Notes: generated from the letters alone by a model not told the origin. 64,000 bases of DNA from Sulfuriferula thiophila (GCF_003864975.1 NZ_BHGL01000006.1:1-64000), one strand, 5' to 3'. Shown: positions 44,638 to 54,600, numbered from the stretch's first letter. Made by a program: numbers and translations.

Positions 44638-46707
44638 TTAAGCCGCGATTGATGATTTCCGGGTTCGCGCTGACTTGCCAGCTAATTTGCCGGATGCAGC
44701 GGTTGGGCGGGTGCGCATCGGGATGATTTCAGCGTCATACACTTGCTGGTGCGACCAGTCGTCGTTGGTTGACTGTGCCAGTTTGAATACGCTTACCGTA
44801 TCAGCTAATGAGCTCGCCTGATTTTGCAGGCTGATGGCAGCGGCAGCGGCCTGTTCCACCATTGCGGCGTTCTGTTGCGTCATTTCATCCATTTGGGTAA
44901 CCGCCTGGTTAACCTGGGCAATACCCGAGCTTTGCTCCCTGCTGGCAATCGTGATTTCATTCATGATGTCGGCGACCTGCTTGATGGCGCTGACGACTTC
45001 TTCCATGGTGCCGCCGGCTTCATTAACCAGCTTGCTGCCGACTTCGACCTGGTTTACCGAGTTGCTGATCAGGATTTTAATTTCCTTGGCCGCTTCTGCA
45101 GAGCGTTGGGCGAGGCTGCGCACTTCTTTGGCGACCACTGCGAATCCACGACCTTGCTCGCCGGCACGCGCGGCTTCTACTGCGGCATTGAGTGCCAGAA
45201 TGTTGGTCTGGAAGGCAATGTTGTCAATGACACCGATGATGTCGGCAATCTTGCGGGAGCTGTCTTTGATGGAACCCATGCTGTCGATGACCTGATGCAC
45301 GACAGAGCCGCCTTTAACCGCAATGCCTGATGCAGAAGCTGCAAATTGACTGGCCTGATGGGCGTTATCGGCATTCTGTTTCACGGTCGAGGTCAATTCT
45401 TCCATGGAGCTGGCTGTTTCCTCCAGTGAGGCGGCTTGCGATTCGGTGCGTGAAGACAGATTGGCATTGCCGGCAGCAATTTCACGTGAGGCGGTGTTGA
45501 TGGTATGTGTGCCGGTACGTACTTCGGCGACCAGTTGCGCGAGGTTGAGCGTCATGCCGCCAAATGCGTTGATCAGACCGCCAATTTCGTCTTTGCCGGT
45601 AGAACGGATTTCGTTGGTCAGATCGCCGTTTGCTGCGCTGTTTACAGCGTGCTCCAGCGATTTAACTTCACGGGTAAACGAGGTATAAAAGCCGGCGAAC
45701 AGATAACCTGCAATAGCCAGTGCCAGTAACACGCCGGCTATCATTTCATTGCGCCAGTCGGTTGCTTGCTGAATGCGCTGTTGCAGTAATCCATTGATCA
45801 AATTTGCCGTCGTCATGCTGAAAGCAGCCAACTCGTCCATGCGTTTATTGCCCGCATCAAAAAACTGGTTGCCGGAAGTCTGGTTGGCTGAATTCAATAC
45901 TTCGATTCGGGTTCTTTCCAGATAAGCCTTGATGGCGGCCAAGGTAGCGGTATGCGGCGCCAGCGTTGCTTTCAGTGCCGGGTTTTCATGATACAGACTG
46001 GGCAGTTGATCCGCGATGCGCTCGATGCCGAATCTGGTCAGCATGATGTCTGAGTTAAGCAGCACATCTTCATTGCCTTCAAATAAACCGGTATCGATGA
46101 TGGAAGCGCCACGCCCTGAGATTTCAGCAAGGTTGTCGCTGACTATAGGAATAGTGCGGGTGAATAAAGTTATCAGGTGATGGCTCTCGGCCATTGCATC
46201 CAGGCTTAAATGAGATCTGTCGGCAATGAACGTGTTGAGCTGATTCAATTGCTTGAGTATGGCGGTGTGGCGCTCATAACTGGTTTTAGACGGGTCTGTG
46301 CTGACATTGCTTTCCAGAGTTTGCCAGTTTTGTTTCAGTGTGGCCCAAGTGGCTGCTGTACCGAAACTATTGTCGGATTTTTGCAGGTCATCGAACTGAG
46401 CCATCTTTTTGTCTATGTTGTTGCGGATTTGCGCGGCAGTTGCGCTGACCTGCTGATTGCCATTGAGCAGCATGTGTTGCAAACCGCGGTGCTGCTGGGT
46501 GAGACGGATGATGTCGTTGATTTGTTGCATATGGCGCATGCCGGCTTGCTCTTGTTCAGCCACTGAAACGGACTTCTGCAATTCGCCGAATAACAGGGCG
46601 GTGACTATAAATAACGGCGTAATAAAAACCACTGACAGCACGATGAATTTTGGCAGTAAACGCAGTTGCTGCATGAGTTTTGCGGCGGGTTGCAGAAGGG
46701 TGTGCAT
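44638..46707 (-). CDS. Methyl-accepting chemotaxis protein
   Basis: Predicted 689-residue chemoreceptor. First membrane helix about 20-42, a periplasmic domain of about 280 residues of nitrate/nitrite-sensor-like helical type (QQHRGLQHMLLNGNQQ), second helix about 325-345, HAMP about 345-400, and the signalling tip AFQTNILALNAAVEAARAGE with GRGFAVVAKEVRSLA. It stands alone, without che genes nearby. A perfect palindrome lies 39 bp upstream (46746-46774). Ligand unknown. Confidence 0.92.
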   Translation of the reverse strand: MHTLLQPAAKLMQQLRLLPKFIVLSVVFITPLFIVTALLFGELQKSVSVAEQEQAGMRHMQQINDIIRLTQQHRGLQHMLLNGNQQVSATAAQIRNNIDKKMAQFDDLQKSDNSFGTAATWATLKQNWQTLESNVSTDPSKTSYERHTAILKQLNQLNTFIADRSHLSLDAMAESHHLITLFTRTIPIVSDNLAEISGRGASIIDTGLFEGNEDVLLNSDIMLTRFGIERIADQLPSLYHENPALKATLAPHTATLAAIKAYLERTRIEVLNSANQTSGNQFFDAGNKRMDELAAFSMTTANLINGLLQQRIQQATDWRNEMIAGVLLALAIAGYLFAGFYTSFTREVKSLEHAVNSAANGDLTNEIRSTGKDEIGGLINAFGGMTLNLAQLVAEVRTGTHTINTASREIAAGNANLSSRTESQAASLEETASSMEELTSTVKQNADNAHQASQFAASASGIAVKGGSVVHQVIDSMGSIKDSSRKIADIIGVIDNIAFQTNILALNAAVEAARAGEQGRGFAVVAKEVRSLAQRSAEAAKEIKILISNSVNQVEVGSKLVNEAGGTMEEVVSAIKQVADIMNEITIASREQSSGIAQVNQAVTQMDEMTQQNAAMVEQAAAAAISLQNQASSLADTVSVFKLAQSTNDDWSHQQVYDAEIIPMRTRPTAASGKLAGKSARTRKSSIAA

Positions 46708-46745
46708 AATGGTCTTCCTGATGGCATAACGTTGAATTGAGGCAA

Positions 46746-46774
46746 AACGTTTAAACCCTGCAGGTTTAAACGTT
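46746..46774. promoter_or_regulatory. Perfect 12-bp inverted repeat upstream of the chemoreceptor
   Basis: AACGTTTAAACC-ctgca-GGTTTAAACGTT. The arms pair perfectly with a 5-nt centre. It lies in the leader region of the chemoreceptor gene and downstream of tex. No T-run follows on either strand, so an operator or an mRNA structure is more likely than a terminator. Confidence 0.55.
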
Positions 46775-46850
46775 GTCCTGGGACGAATTATGCTGACCGA
46801 TTATGACTATTTAATGACTTTTTGAAGACGATTTGATGCGTAAAAAGACA

Positions 46851-46880
46851 GCGGGGTTACAAGCCCCGCGTGCTGCGGGG
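46851..46880 (-). terminator. Terminator of tex with alternative hairpins
   Basis: On the minus strand, after the tex stop, CCCCGC (46875-46880), GCGGGG (46864-46869) and CCCCGC (46851-46856) follow each other, then TGTCTTTTT. The middle segment can pair with either neighbour; only the second pairing puts a hairpin beside the T-run. The mutual exclusion resembles an attenuator. Confidence 0.6.
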
Positions 46881-46884
46881 TTTG

Positions 46885-49191
46885 CTAATTTCGTTGTTTG
46901 ATGGCACGTGCCAGCGCGCTGGCCATCGCGTTATTTTGAGGGGCTGCCGGTGCTTGCTGCGTCGGTTTGGCGGGGCGGGCCGCGGCAGGTTCGCGTGGTG
47001 TGACCGCATCCTGCAGGCGCATGGTCAGCGCGATGCGCTTGCGCTGGGCATCGACTTCCTGCACTTTGACTTTGACCACGTCACCCGCCTTGACGATGCT
47101 GTGCGGATCCTTGACGAAGGTGTCGGCCAGTGCGGAAATGTGCACCAGACCATCCTGATGCACGCCAATATCGACAAACGCGCCGAAATTGGTGACATTG
47201 GTGACCACGCCTTCCAGCACCATGCCTGGCTGCAGGTCGCTGATCGCCTCGATACCGGCTTTGAACGTGGCGGTCTTGAATGCCGGACGCGGGTCGCGGC
47301 CCGGTTTCTCCAGTTCACGCAGGATGTCCTGTACAGTGGGCAGGCCGAAGTGTTCATCGGTATAAGCGCGGGCATCTACCTGGCTGAATACGCCGGGTTG
47401 ACCGATGAGCGCAGCAGGGTTGGGGGTCTGCAGGCGTTGCATGAGGTCTTGCAGGATACGCCCGGCGACCGGGTAGGCTTCCGGATGGACCGCGGATACA
47501 TCGAGCGGATTGTCACCACGCACACGCAGAAAGCCGGCGGCCTGTTCAAAGGTTTTGGCACCGAGGCGCGGGACTTTCTTCAATGCTTCGCGGCTGGCGA
47601 ACTGGCCGTACTGGTCACGGTAGCTGACGATGTTTTCTGCCATGGTCATCGATAATCCGGATACACGTGCCAGCAGCGGTATCGACGCGCTGTTGACGTC
47701 GACGCCGACCGCATTGACGCAGTCTTCTACTACCGCATCCAGGCTTTTCGCCAGTTTCGACTGGCTGACATCGTGCTGGTATTGGCCGACGCCGATGGAT
47801 TTCGGGTCGATTTTCACCAGTTCGGCCAGCGGGTCCTGCAAGCGGCGGGCGATGGATACCGCGCCACGCAGGCTGACGTCCAGTTGCGGAAATTCATTGG
47901 CGGCAAATTCCGATGCCGAATACACCGAAGCGCCGGCTTCGGAAACCACTACCTTGGTCATGTTTAACTGCGGCAGGCGGGCGATCAGGTCAGCAGCGAG
48001 CTGGTCGGTTTCGCGCGAGGCGGTGCCGTTGCCGATGCTGATGAGTTCGACGTTATGTTTTTGTGCCAGTGTTGCCAGGGTATGTAAGGTACCATCCCAG
48101 TCATTGCGCGGCGCGTGCGGGTACACGGTAGCGGTATCAAGCAGCTTGCCGGTGCCATCCACTATAGCAACTTTAACGCCGGTGCGGATGCCGGGGTCGA
48201 GGCCCATGGTGGCACGTAATCCAGCCGGCGCCGCGAGCAGCAGGTCGTGCAGGTTGCGGGCAAACACGCGGATGGCTTCGGTTTCGGCGCGTTCGCGCAG
48301 GTCGCCGAGCAGTTCCAGTTCCAGATGCATGCCCAGCTTGATGCGCCAGGTCCAGCGCACGGTGTCGGCCAGCCACTGATCGGCACTGCGGTTCTGATTG
48401 CTGATACCGAACTGGCGGGCAATCATGCTCTCGGCAGGGTGGCTCTGCGGTGTATCGCTGAGTTCTTCCGGCAGCTTGAGTGCAACGCGCAGGATATCCT
48501 CGTTGCGGCCACGGAACAGCGCCAGCGCCCGGTGCGGCGGTACTGCTTTCAGTGGCTCGCTGTAGTCGAAATAATCGCGGAATTTGGCACCTTCGGTTTC
48601 CTTGCCCTCGGCCACGGTGGCGACCAGGATACCGTTAGCGGACAAATGCTCGCGTAACCGCGCCAGCAGTCCGGCGTCCTCGGCAAAACGCTCCATCAGA
48701 ATCTGGCGTGCGCCATCCAGCGCGGCTTTGCTGTCCGGCACGCCTTTGTCGGCGTCGATATAGGCGGCGGCAGCGGTATCCGGATGCAGCGTGGGGTCAT
48801 TGAGCAGGGCATCGGCCAGCGGTGTTAACCCGGCCTCGCGTGCGATCTGCGCCTTGGTGCGGCGTTTCTGTTTATACGGCAGGTACAGGTCTTCCAGCGT
48901 CTGTTTGGATTCAGCCTGCGAAATCTCGTTTTGCAGGGCCGGGGTCAGTTTGCCCTGCTCGGTGATGCTCGACAGGATTGCGCTGCGGCGCAGTTCCAGC
49001 TCACGCATATAGCCCAGTCGTTCTTCCAGATGGCGCATCTGCGTATCGTCCAGCCCGCCGGTAGCTTCCTTGCGGTAACGGGAAATAAACGGCACGGTGG
49101 CGCCTTCGTCGAGCAGGGCTACGGCCGCCATCACTTGTTGCGGGCGGACATTCATTTCAGCGGCAAGACGCTGTTCAATCGCAGGTAACAT
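46885..49191 (-). CDS. tex: Tex family S1 RNA-binding transcription accessory protein
   Basis: Predicted 768-residue nucleic-acid-binding protein. N-terminal helical Tex domain ([20 protein letters not shown]), YqgF-like nuclease fold ([19 protein letters not shown]), HhH segments and a C-terminal S1 domain ([20 protein letters not shown]). ATG at 49189-49191 ([13 protein letters not shown]) is the family start. Divergent from hslO. Confidence 0.95.
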   Translation of the reverse strand: MLPAIEQRLAAEMNVRPQQVMAAVALLDEGATVPFISRYRKEATGGLDDTQMRHLEERLGYMRELELRRSAILSSITEQGKLTPALQNEISQAESKQTLEDLYLPYKQKRRTKAQIAREAGLTPLADALLNDPTLHPDTAAAAYIDADKGVPDSKAALDGARQILMERFAEDAGLLARLREHLSANGILVATVAEGKETEGAKFRDYFDYSEPLKAVPPHRALALFRGRNEDILRVALKLPEELSDTPQSHPAESMIARQFGISNQNRSADQWLADTVRWTWRIKLGMHLELELLGDLRERAETEAIRVFARNLHDLLLAAPAGLRATMGLDPGIRTGVKVAIVDGTGKLLDTATVYPHAPRNDWDGTLHTLATLAQKHNVELISIGNGTASRETDQLAADLIARLPQLNMTKVVVSEAGASVYSASEFAANEFPQLDVSLRGAVSIARRLQDPLAELVKIDPKSIGVGQYQHDVSQSKLAKSLDAVVEDCVNAVGVDVNSASIPLLARVSGLSMTMAENIVSYRDQYGQFASREALKKVPRLGAKTFEQAAGFLRVRGDNPLDVSAVHPEAYPVAGRILQDLMQRLQTPNPAALIGQPGVFSQVDARAYTDEHFGLPTVQDILRELEKPGRDPRPAFKTATFKAGIEAISDLQPGMVLEGVVTNVTNFGAFVDIGVHQDGLVHISALADTFVKDPHSIVKAGDVVKVKVQEVDAQRKRIALTMRLQDAVTPREPAAARPAKPTQQAPAAPQNNAMASALARAIKQRN

Positions 49192-49291
49192 GGATTTATC
49201 CGGGGATACGTGAAAAACCGCAACTATGCATAAAGTCCAACTGGCTGACAAGCGGTATAATCACCCCTAATTCGTTACTCATTGATTCAAC

Positions 49292-50170
49292 ATGCTTACT
49301 ACTGACAGCCTGACCCGTTTTATGTTTGAACACGCCGCCGTGCGCGGCGAATTAGTCAGCCTCGATGAAACCTGGCGCGAAGTGCTCAAGCACGCCGAAT
49401 ACCCGGCACCGCTGCAGACTTTGCTCGGTGAACTGATGGCCGCCAGCGCGTTACTGATCGCCACCCTGAAATTTGAAGGCAGCATGATCCTGCAGATGCA
49501 GGGCGAGGGTGCGGTGAAATTGCTGGTAGTCGAGGCGACATCGGAGCGTACGCTGCGCGCCACTGCACAGTGGGACGGTGATCTTACTATCGGTAACTTT
49601 GCGGATTTGCTGGGCGAAGGCCGTTTGATTATTACCCTGGATCCGGTCAGTGCTGACAAACAGGCCTATCAGGGTATCGTGCCGCTGCAAGGCACTGACG
49701 TCGCCGCCGCACTGATGCATTACATGGCGCAATCCGAGCAACTCGATACCCACATCGTACTGGCCGCCGATGAGGAATGTGCCGCCGGCATGCTGTTGCA
49801 GAAACTGCCGGATATGGTGGATGGCGATCCCGATGCGTGGAACCGTGCCACCCATCTCGCCGCAACCCTGAAAGAGGAAGAATTATTGACGCTGGATGCT
49901 GCAATGATCCTGCATCGACTGTTCCACGAAGAAGACCTGCGCGTATTCGAGGCCGAGTCTGTGCGCTTTGCCTGCACTTGCTCGCGCTCACGCGTCGCCG
50001 ACATGCTTAAAATGCTGGGGCGCGAAGAGATAGAGTCCGTGCTGGAAGAGCAAGGCCAGATTGAAGTGCAGTGCGAATTCTGCAACCGCCATTATCGCTT
50101 TGACCCGATAGATGCGGCGCAACTGTGGTTGCCGAATGTGACTGCGCTGGAGGGGGAGACGCGGCATTGA
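49292..50170 (+). CDS. hslO: Redox-regulated chaperone Hsp33
   Basis: Predicted 292-residue chaperone activated by oxidation. The zinc-binding cysteines are C228-x-C230 (FACTCSRSRV) and C261-x2-C264 (QCEFCNRHYRF), as in the E. coli protein. Full length, with N-terminal MLTTDSLTRFMFEHAAVRGE. Confidence 0.96.
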   Translation: MLTTDSLTRFMFEHAAVRGELVSLDETWREVLKHAEYPAPLQTLLGELMAASALLIATLKFEGSMILQMQGEGAVKLLVVEATSERTLRATAQWDGDLTIGNFADLLGEGRLIITLDPVSADKQAYQGIVPLQGTDVAAALMHYMAQSEQLDTHIVLAADEECAAGMLLQKLPDMVDGDPDAWNRATHLAATLKEEELLTLDAAMILHRLFHEEDLRVFEAESVRFACTCSRSRVADMLKMLGREEIESVLEEQGQIEVQCEFCNRHYRFDPIDAAQLWLPNVTALEGETRH

Positions 50171-50175
50171 TGGTG

Positions 50176-50206
50176 TGTGGTTGCCGTGAACAATACGGCA
50201 ACCACA
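50176..50206. terminator. Hairpin between hslO and the PglL-type gene
   Basis: Perfect 12-bp stem TGTGGTTGCCGT and ACGGCAACCACA around a 7-nt loop, placed between convergent genes. No U-run on either side. Confidence 0.6.
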
Positions 50207-50217
50207 GAAAGTAGAGA

Positions 50218-52188
50218 TTAGTGGGGTGATTGAATCTGGGTTGCAATCGTCTGTAGTCTCTTATCGATATCCTCGCTGAAGTGAGGCGCCAGAATTAATG
50301 GCTTGCCAGTCTCTGAATCAGAGCGCACCTGCCGCAATTGTTTTTCTATGTCATCCAGTTCGGGAATGATTTTAGGCGCGGCTAGTTGACGTAATATTTC
50401 GACGTCTAATAGCTGGAAGTCTCGTTGGCTGAGAACTTGGCTTTTTGCCCATTGTAATGTACGTATTGCATCATCACGATGCCCTTCAGCTACACGCAGA
50501 CGAGCAAAAACTATTAAACTGTCTACATGGTAAGGAGCTGTTTTTAAGTTGGTGACTATGATGTCATGTGCTTTGGCATAGGCGAAATTGGGGGGGAGGT
50601 CGGCTTGATGCGCAAGTAGGGTTTTCACTTCACGTACACCTATGCTTGGACTGTTCGCAGTTTGTGAACGAATTGTATCGTATCGATTCAGCGCTTCATT
50701 AAGTAATTCGCGTTTAAAGTTGCCGCCGGTCATACTTATTCCATTGCTATTCTCCAAGCCAGACTCAGCCACTTGCAGCATGACTTCTTGTGCAATGCCC
50801 TCTTCTGGGCGTATGGCGGTGATGAGTTTGGCGATGTCATAGGTGGTAATATTCGGTGCTATGCGGTTTAACAGTTTTAAACCGGGTTGCGATCCAGTTA
50901 AGCATGCTTGCGCAATAAGATGCAGGGCGAAAGGTGTAGCAATAAGTAAAATAGTAAAACTTGCTACTAAATATTTTATTGGGTGGCTGATTGAATCAAA
51001 CCTCGGTAGGTTTGTTGTGCAAGGTATTTCAGTTAGTTGCGCAGCGCGGGCAAGATATATTCCCGCAATGATGTTCATAAAAGCGAAGCTGAAAATAAAA
51101 TTTAGGCTGGCATGGATGAAAATCGCCAGTACCCCTAATAACAATGCGTTACTTTCGAAACCCTCTGATTTATGGCTCAGTTTAATGCTGGAACGTAATT
51201 GCCAGACAATGCCAAGTAGCATAACCAGTAATATTATTAGTGCGGGAAACCCGCCCTCTGCAGCTAGCTGTAAATAGTCATTATGAGCTGAAACACCGGC
51301 GGTTGAGTTCTCTTGATGAGATCGAAAAGCAGGGTAGATGCCAGCAAATGTTCCCCAGCCTGTGCCTGTTAAAGGGTGAGCAATAGCCATTTTTATGGTT
51401 GATTGCCACATCAATAAACGCGCGCTGGTGGATGCATCTTGGCTTAATGCATAGCTACGATTGGCAATATTTGTGTCCACACCTAAATTGGCACCGGCGT
51501 AATAGCCTAATAGAGCTAAGAGGGGTATGCTAGCAACCCACCATTTAGCTTTCGTATACCGCACTCCTGCCCATAAAAACAGAGGTAATAGTAGCAACCA
51601 GGTTGCGATCCCCGCCCGTGATGCTGTGGCAAACAATGCCATGCTGATAATAAACAAGCCAGCTCCGTATAAGATTGCCTTGCTACGAATCTGGGTGTTG
51701 GTCAAATATAGATAGGCAGCTGGAAACCATAATAGGTTCATCAATGCTGCAAAAACGTTACGATCAACCAAGGGGCCAACAGGCCAGCCATAACCGATAT
51801 GAGCGATGACTTGCCATAAACCCCACATTGCCAAGCCTACCCCGCTGAGGAAAAACATTATACGTAACTGATGCCATGTTTCACCTAAGATGGAAGAGTT
51901 AGATGCGGTTAGATAAAGTACAGGTAATCCTGCCAATACTGCCACTGCTAAGATGCTAGGGTTAGGTATATTGCTACTATAAGCAACTATAAACAGCCAA
52001 GTAAGGTAAATCAGCATCAGTTTGGTTAATGAATAATCTCGCCAGATTTTTTGTTTAAATATAGCGCTACCCCCTACCATTACCGCGGTTAATAGCATTA
52101 ATGCAGTTAGGGCGCTACCAATATACCAAAAGCCGGAGAGAATTAACGCTATAAGAAATAGTAGGTAAATTGATCGGGTAAGGTTCAT
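50218..52188 (-). CDS. PglL-type O-oligosaccharyltransferase (Wzy_C family)
   Basis: Predicted 656-residue membrane protein with about 12 helices in the first 440 residues. TGTGWGTFAGIYPAFRSHQE and SAHNDYLQLAAEGGFPALI are the Wzy_C/PglL core loop. The C-terminal 200 residues form a soluble helical region. It lies immediately downstream of a type IV pilin gene, separated by a terminator, suggesting it glycosylates the pilin. Substrate glycan is unknown. O-antigen ligase WaaL-like activity is the alternative. Confidence 0.85.
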   Translation of the reverse strand: MNLTRSIYLLFLIALILSGFWYIGSALTALMLLTAVMVGGSAIFKQKIWRDYSLTKLMLIYLTWLFIVAYSSNIPNPSILAVAVLAGLPVLYLTASNSSILGETWHQLRIMFFLSGVGLAMWGLWQVIAHIGYGWPVGPLVDRNVFAALMNLLWFPAAYLYLTNTQIRSKAILYGAGLFIISMALFATASRAGIATWLLLLPLFLWAGVRYTKAKWWVASIPLLALLGYYAGANLGVDTNIANRSYALSQDASTSARLLMWQSTIKMAIAHPLTGTGWGTFAGIYPAFRSHQENSTAGVSAHNDYLQLAAEGGFPALIILLVMLLGIVWQLRSSIKLSHKSEGFESNALLLGVLAIFIHASLNFIFSFAFMNIIAGIYLARAAQLTEIPCTTNLPRFDSISHPIKYLVASFTILLIATPFALHLIAQACLTGSQPGLKLLNRIAPNITTYDIAKLITAIRPEEGIAQEVMLQVAESGLENSNGISMTGGNFKRELLNEALNRYDTIRSQTANSPSIGVREVKTLLAHQADLPPNFAYAKAHDIIVTNLKTAPYHVDSLIVFARLRVAEGHRDDAIRTLQWAKSQVLSQRDFQLLDVEILRQLAAPKIIPELDDIEKQLRQVRSDSETGKPLILAPHFSEDIDKRLQTIATQIQSPH

Positions 52189-52277
52189 GGCGTTAGGTTA
52201 TGTTATAAACAACTCTAAGCAAAAACGAATATTTTATTCGTGCTAGTTTTGAATTTAGATGAATTTTATTTCAAAAA

Positions 52278-52300
52278 AAATCCCCTCAGCGAGGGGATTT
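52278..52300 (-). terminator. Rho-independent terminator of the pilin gene
   Basis: On the minus strand AAATCCCCTC-gct-GAGGGGATTT followed by TTTTTGA. A 10-bp stem with T-run directly after pilA. It should limit pilin transcription into the glycosyltransferase gene. Confidence 0.92.
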
Positions 52301-52320
52301 TTATTTAAACAAATAATAAA

Positions 52321-52764
52321 TTATTTACACAACTGGGTTGCAAGACATCCGCTACCAGTGTTAGCCCAAGTTACCGATCCGTTAGCACCAACTGTAGGTG
52401 TTAGGATATATGTGTCAGTAGCAGCAATACCTTCCACAGCATTAGGAGTCATTGTGATTTTGCCATCTGTGACGGAACTGTTTGCGGCATTCACGTATTT
52501 GGTGCCGCTAATAGCCACAATTCCGTTACTGCCTGTAGTGCAACCAGTAGGTGTTCCGCCAGCAGCTATGCCCAAATCTTGGATACAAATTTCTACTGAA
52601 GTTTTGACCCCTTGGCTTGCCTGTACAACTTCAGTGAATTTAGCTTTTTTAACATAATTGCTATAGGCAGGAATCGCAATCGCAGCCAGAATACCGATAA
52701 TCGCAACCACGATCATCAATTCAATCAGGGTAAAACCCTTTTGTACTTTTTGCATGTTGTTCAT
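52321..52764 (-). CDS. pilA: Type IV pilin (PilA)
   Basis: Predicted 147-residue major-pilin-type prepilin. Short leader MNNMQKVQKG, cleaved before F11; FTLIELMIVVAIIGILAAIA with Glu15 (E5 of the mature protein) follows. Four Cys in the globular part, including GCLATQLCK at the C-terminus, suit the pilin D-loop disulfide. ATG at 52762-52764 follows AGGAGATACACA. Preceded by a sigma-54-type promoter. Confidence 0.95.
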   Translation of the reverse strand: MNNMQKVQKGFTLIELMIVVAIIGILAAIAIPAYSNYVKKAKFTEVVQASQGVKTSVEICIQDLGIAAGGTPTGCTTGSNGIVAISGTKYVNAANSSVTDGKITMTPNAVEGIAATDTYILTPTVGANGSVTWANTGSGCLATQLCK

Positions 52765-52834
52765 TGTGTATCTCCTAATAAAGTGAATATAGCTAAAACA
52801 CCTTGGTGTTGATCTGGTGTTCGAATGATTATAC

Positions 52835-52849
52835 GCAAGCGTTGTGCCA
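52835..52849 (-). promoter_or_regulatory. Sigma-54 promoter of pilA
   Basis: On the minus strand TGGCACAACGCTTGC matches the -24/-12 pattern TGGCAC-N5-TTGC exactly. The transcription start would be near 52823, leaving a leader of about 60 nt before the pilin ATG. pilA genes in many gamma- and betaproteobacteria depend on RpoN with PilS-PilR. Confidence 0.8.
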
Positions 52850-53143
52850 GGTGTTGTTGCGGCGGTTGATTTTACAAATATTTCACAATTGAGCAGTTGT
52901 GGAGTGGTTTGAAAAACACTCGTAAATATTATGGCATATGGCTTAAACGCCTTATTTATCATGGTTTAACGGTGTTGGAAAACGAATTTTTTTAAAAGCG
53001 ATTGCCTGGTTTTCTGTTGTGAAGATGTTGCGTTGCGTTGCTTTAAAAAATTCGGGACAGGTGGCAGTGATTTTTTTGGTAGTTAAATTCCGGCGCAATG
53101 TGACGTAATACGGCAGGTGTTGCTGTTGTTCAGATGTTGTAAA
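52850..53143. other. Intergenic region between pilin and VapBC
   Basis: About 294 bp. Beyond the sigma-54 promoter at its left edge I see no gene, terminator or repeat that I could support. PilR enhancer sites are expected here but cannot be recognised by eye. Confidence 0.5.
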
Positions 53144-53572
53144 TCAGTTGGTATTTCCCCACGGGTCAATAATGACCAGTCCTTCGATATTGCTGAAATC
53201 CTTAATATTGCGCGTAGCAATAGCTAATGAATTGACGCATGCGATTGCAGCGATTTGTGCGTCTTCGACGCTAATAGGAATGCCCAGTTTTTTACGGTTG
53301 GAGACTATTTTTGCGTATGTGTCAGCGGCATGTTGTTCAAAAGCCAGGCAGCGGTTCGCGAAGTCTTCAATAAACATGTTTTCTGCAATATCCATGAGTG
53401 ACTGCTTACGTTTGCTATCAGGTAATAACGCCAGCCCCAGGTTTATTTCAGCACGCGTAATGGCGCTAATCCACAGGTGCGCTGCCGGTTGCTGGTCTAT
53501 CCAGTGTAATACAAGCTCATCAGGTTTGGGGCGCATGAGCTCGGATAGCACGTTAGTGTCGAGTAGTATCAT
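53144..53572 (-). CDS. vapC: VapC-family PIN toxin (FitB-like)
   Basis: Predicted 142-residue PIN-domain ribonuclease. Asp5 (MILLDTNVLSEL), Glu42 (ITRAEINLGLALL), Asp104 (SVEDAQIAAIA) and Asp125 (TRNIKDF) form the acidic site. RHH antitoxin gene 9 bp upstream. The toxin seems intact. Confidence 0.93.
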   Translation of the reverse strand: MILLDTNVLSELMRPKPDELVLHWIDQQPAAHLWISAITRAEINLGLALLPDSKRKQSLMDIAENMFIEDFANRCLAFEQHAADTYAKIVSNRKKLGIPISVEDAQIAAIACVNSLAIATRNIKDFSNIEGLVIIDPWGNTN

Positions 53573-53581
53573 GCAGCGGCA

Positions 53582-53821
53582 TTATTCGCCAAAATCAGGG
53601 GTCGGTCGGGATAGTGTGCGTGCTGGAAGGGGTAACTCTACGCCACCCAATGCAGCGAAACGTTGCGAGATTTTGCTACCCAGTCCGCTTGTGTTGCTTG
53701 CCAAAGCGCGTTTCAGAATTTGTCTGGCTTCTTCTTCCATGGAATTGCCGTGCTGTGCCGCCAGTATGCGTAAATCCGTTTTAATGGATTCGTCGAGGTT
53801 ACGTATGGTAATGCTGGCCAT
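53582..53821 (-). CDS. vapB: FitA-like antitoxin (VapB)
   Basis: Predicted 79-residue antitoxin. MASITIRNLDESIKTDLRIL and NSMEEEARQILKRAL give an RHH/Arc fold as in FitA, with a C-terminal toxin-binding tail ending PTPDFGE. ATG at 53819-53821 follows CAGGAGTATTC. Confidence 0.92.
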   Translation of the reverse strand: MASITIRNLDESIKTDLRILAAQHGNSMEEEARQILKRALASNTSGLGSKISQRFAALGGVELPLPARTLSRPTPDFGE

Positions 53822-53837
53822 GTGAATACTCCTGCTG

Positions 53838-53875
53838 AATGATTGCATTGTAATCATTGATAGCGTTTTTATCAA
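53838..53875 (-). promoter_or_regulatory. Promoter and operator of VapBC
   Basis: On the minus strand TTGATA (53870-53875) and TACAAT (53847-53852) are 17 bp apart. The inverted repeat AATGATT-N7-AATCATT (53838-53858) covers the -10 element and is the likely VapB operator. Confidence 0.65.
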
Positions 53876-53987
53876 TATAAAACCGGAAATGATAGTGAGT
53901 GGATGAGTGTAGGCAGGCGTGTCCAGGTCCATTTATATGGAAATCACTGACTCGCGGTTACAATATGTTTTTTAGAATTGATGCGGA

Positions 53988-54596
53988 ATGACGATGATGG
54001 CGTTAGTGGTGGTGGTGTTGGCTTATTTGTTGGGGTCGTTGTCGTTTGCGGTGCTGGTCAGCCGTGCTTTCGGCTTGCCGGATCCGCGCAGCCATGGTTC
54101 GGGCAATCCAGGGGCGACCAATATGTTGCGTACCGGGCGCAAGTCGGCGGCGGTGCTGACGCTGCTGGGTGATATGGCGAAAGGCTGGCTGGCGGTGTGG
54201 CTGGCGGGCTATTTGAGCGTGCGCTATCAGTTGCCGGGCTGGGTAATCTATGCCGCGGCAGTGGCGGTGTTTCTGGGGCATTTGTATCCGGTGTTCTTCG
54301 GCTTTAAAGGTGGCAAGGGCGTGGCTACGGCGGTGGGTGTGCTGTTCGCGGTTTCGCTGTGGCTGGGACTGGTGTGTGTGTCGATCTGGGTTGCGGTGTT
54401 TGTGATTTCGCGGGTTTCGTCACTGGCGGCGCTGGTGGCGGCGGCGGTAGCGCCAGTATTCGGCTACTATCTGCTGGGGGATATAGTTGCGCTTGCGGCG
54501 TTATCGGTATTAACAGTGTTGATCTTCTGGCGGCATCGGGCGAATATTCAACGCTTGTTGGCCGGTGAAGAAGGGCGTTTTGCCAAGCGTAAGTGA
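53988..54596 (+). CDS. plsY: Glycerol-3-phosphate acyltransferase PlsY
   Basis: Predicted 202-residue inner-membrane acyltransferase using acyl-phosphate for the first step of phospholipid synthesis. [32 protein letters not shown] and [16 protein letters not shown] are the three cytoplasmic motifs. GTG/ATG alternatives exist; the ATG at 53988 gives the longest family-like reading, 53994 the best spacing from GCGGA. Divergent from VapBC. Confidence 0.94.
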   Translation: MTMMALVVVVLAYLLGSLSFAVLVSRAFGLPDPRSHGSGNPGATNMLRTGRKSAAVLTLLGDMAKGWLAVWLAGYLSVRYQLPGWVIYAAAVAVFLGHLYPVFFGFKGGKGVATAVGVLFAVSLWLGLVCVSIWVAVFVISRVSSLAALVAAAVAPVFGYYLLGDIVALAALSVLTVLIFWRHRANIQRLLAGEEGRFAKRK

Positions 54597-54600
54597 GTAT

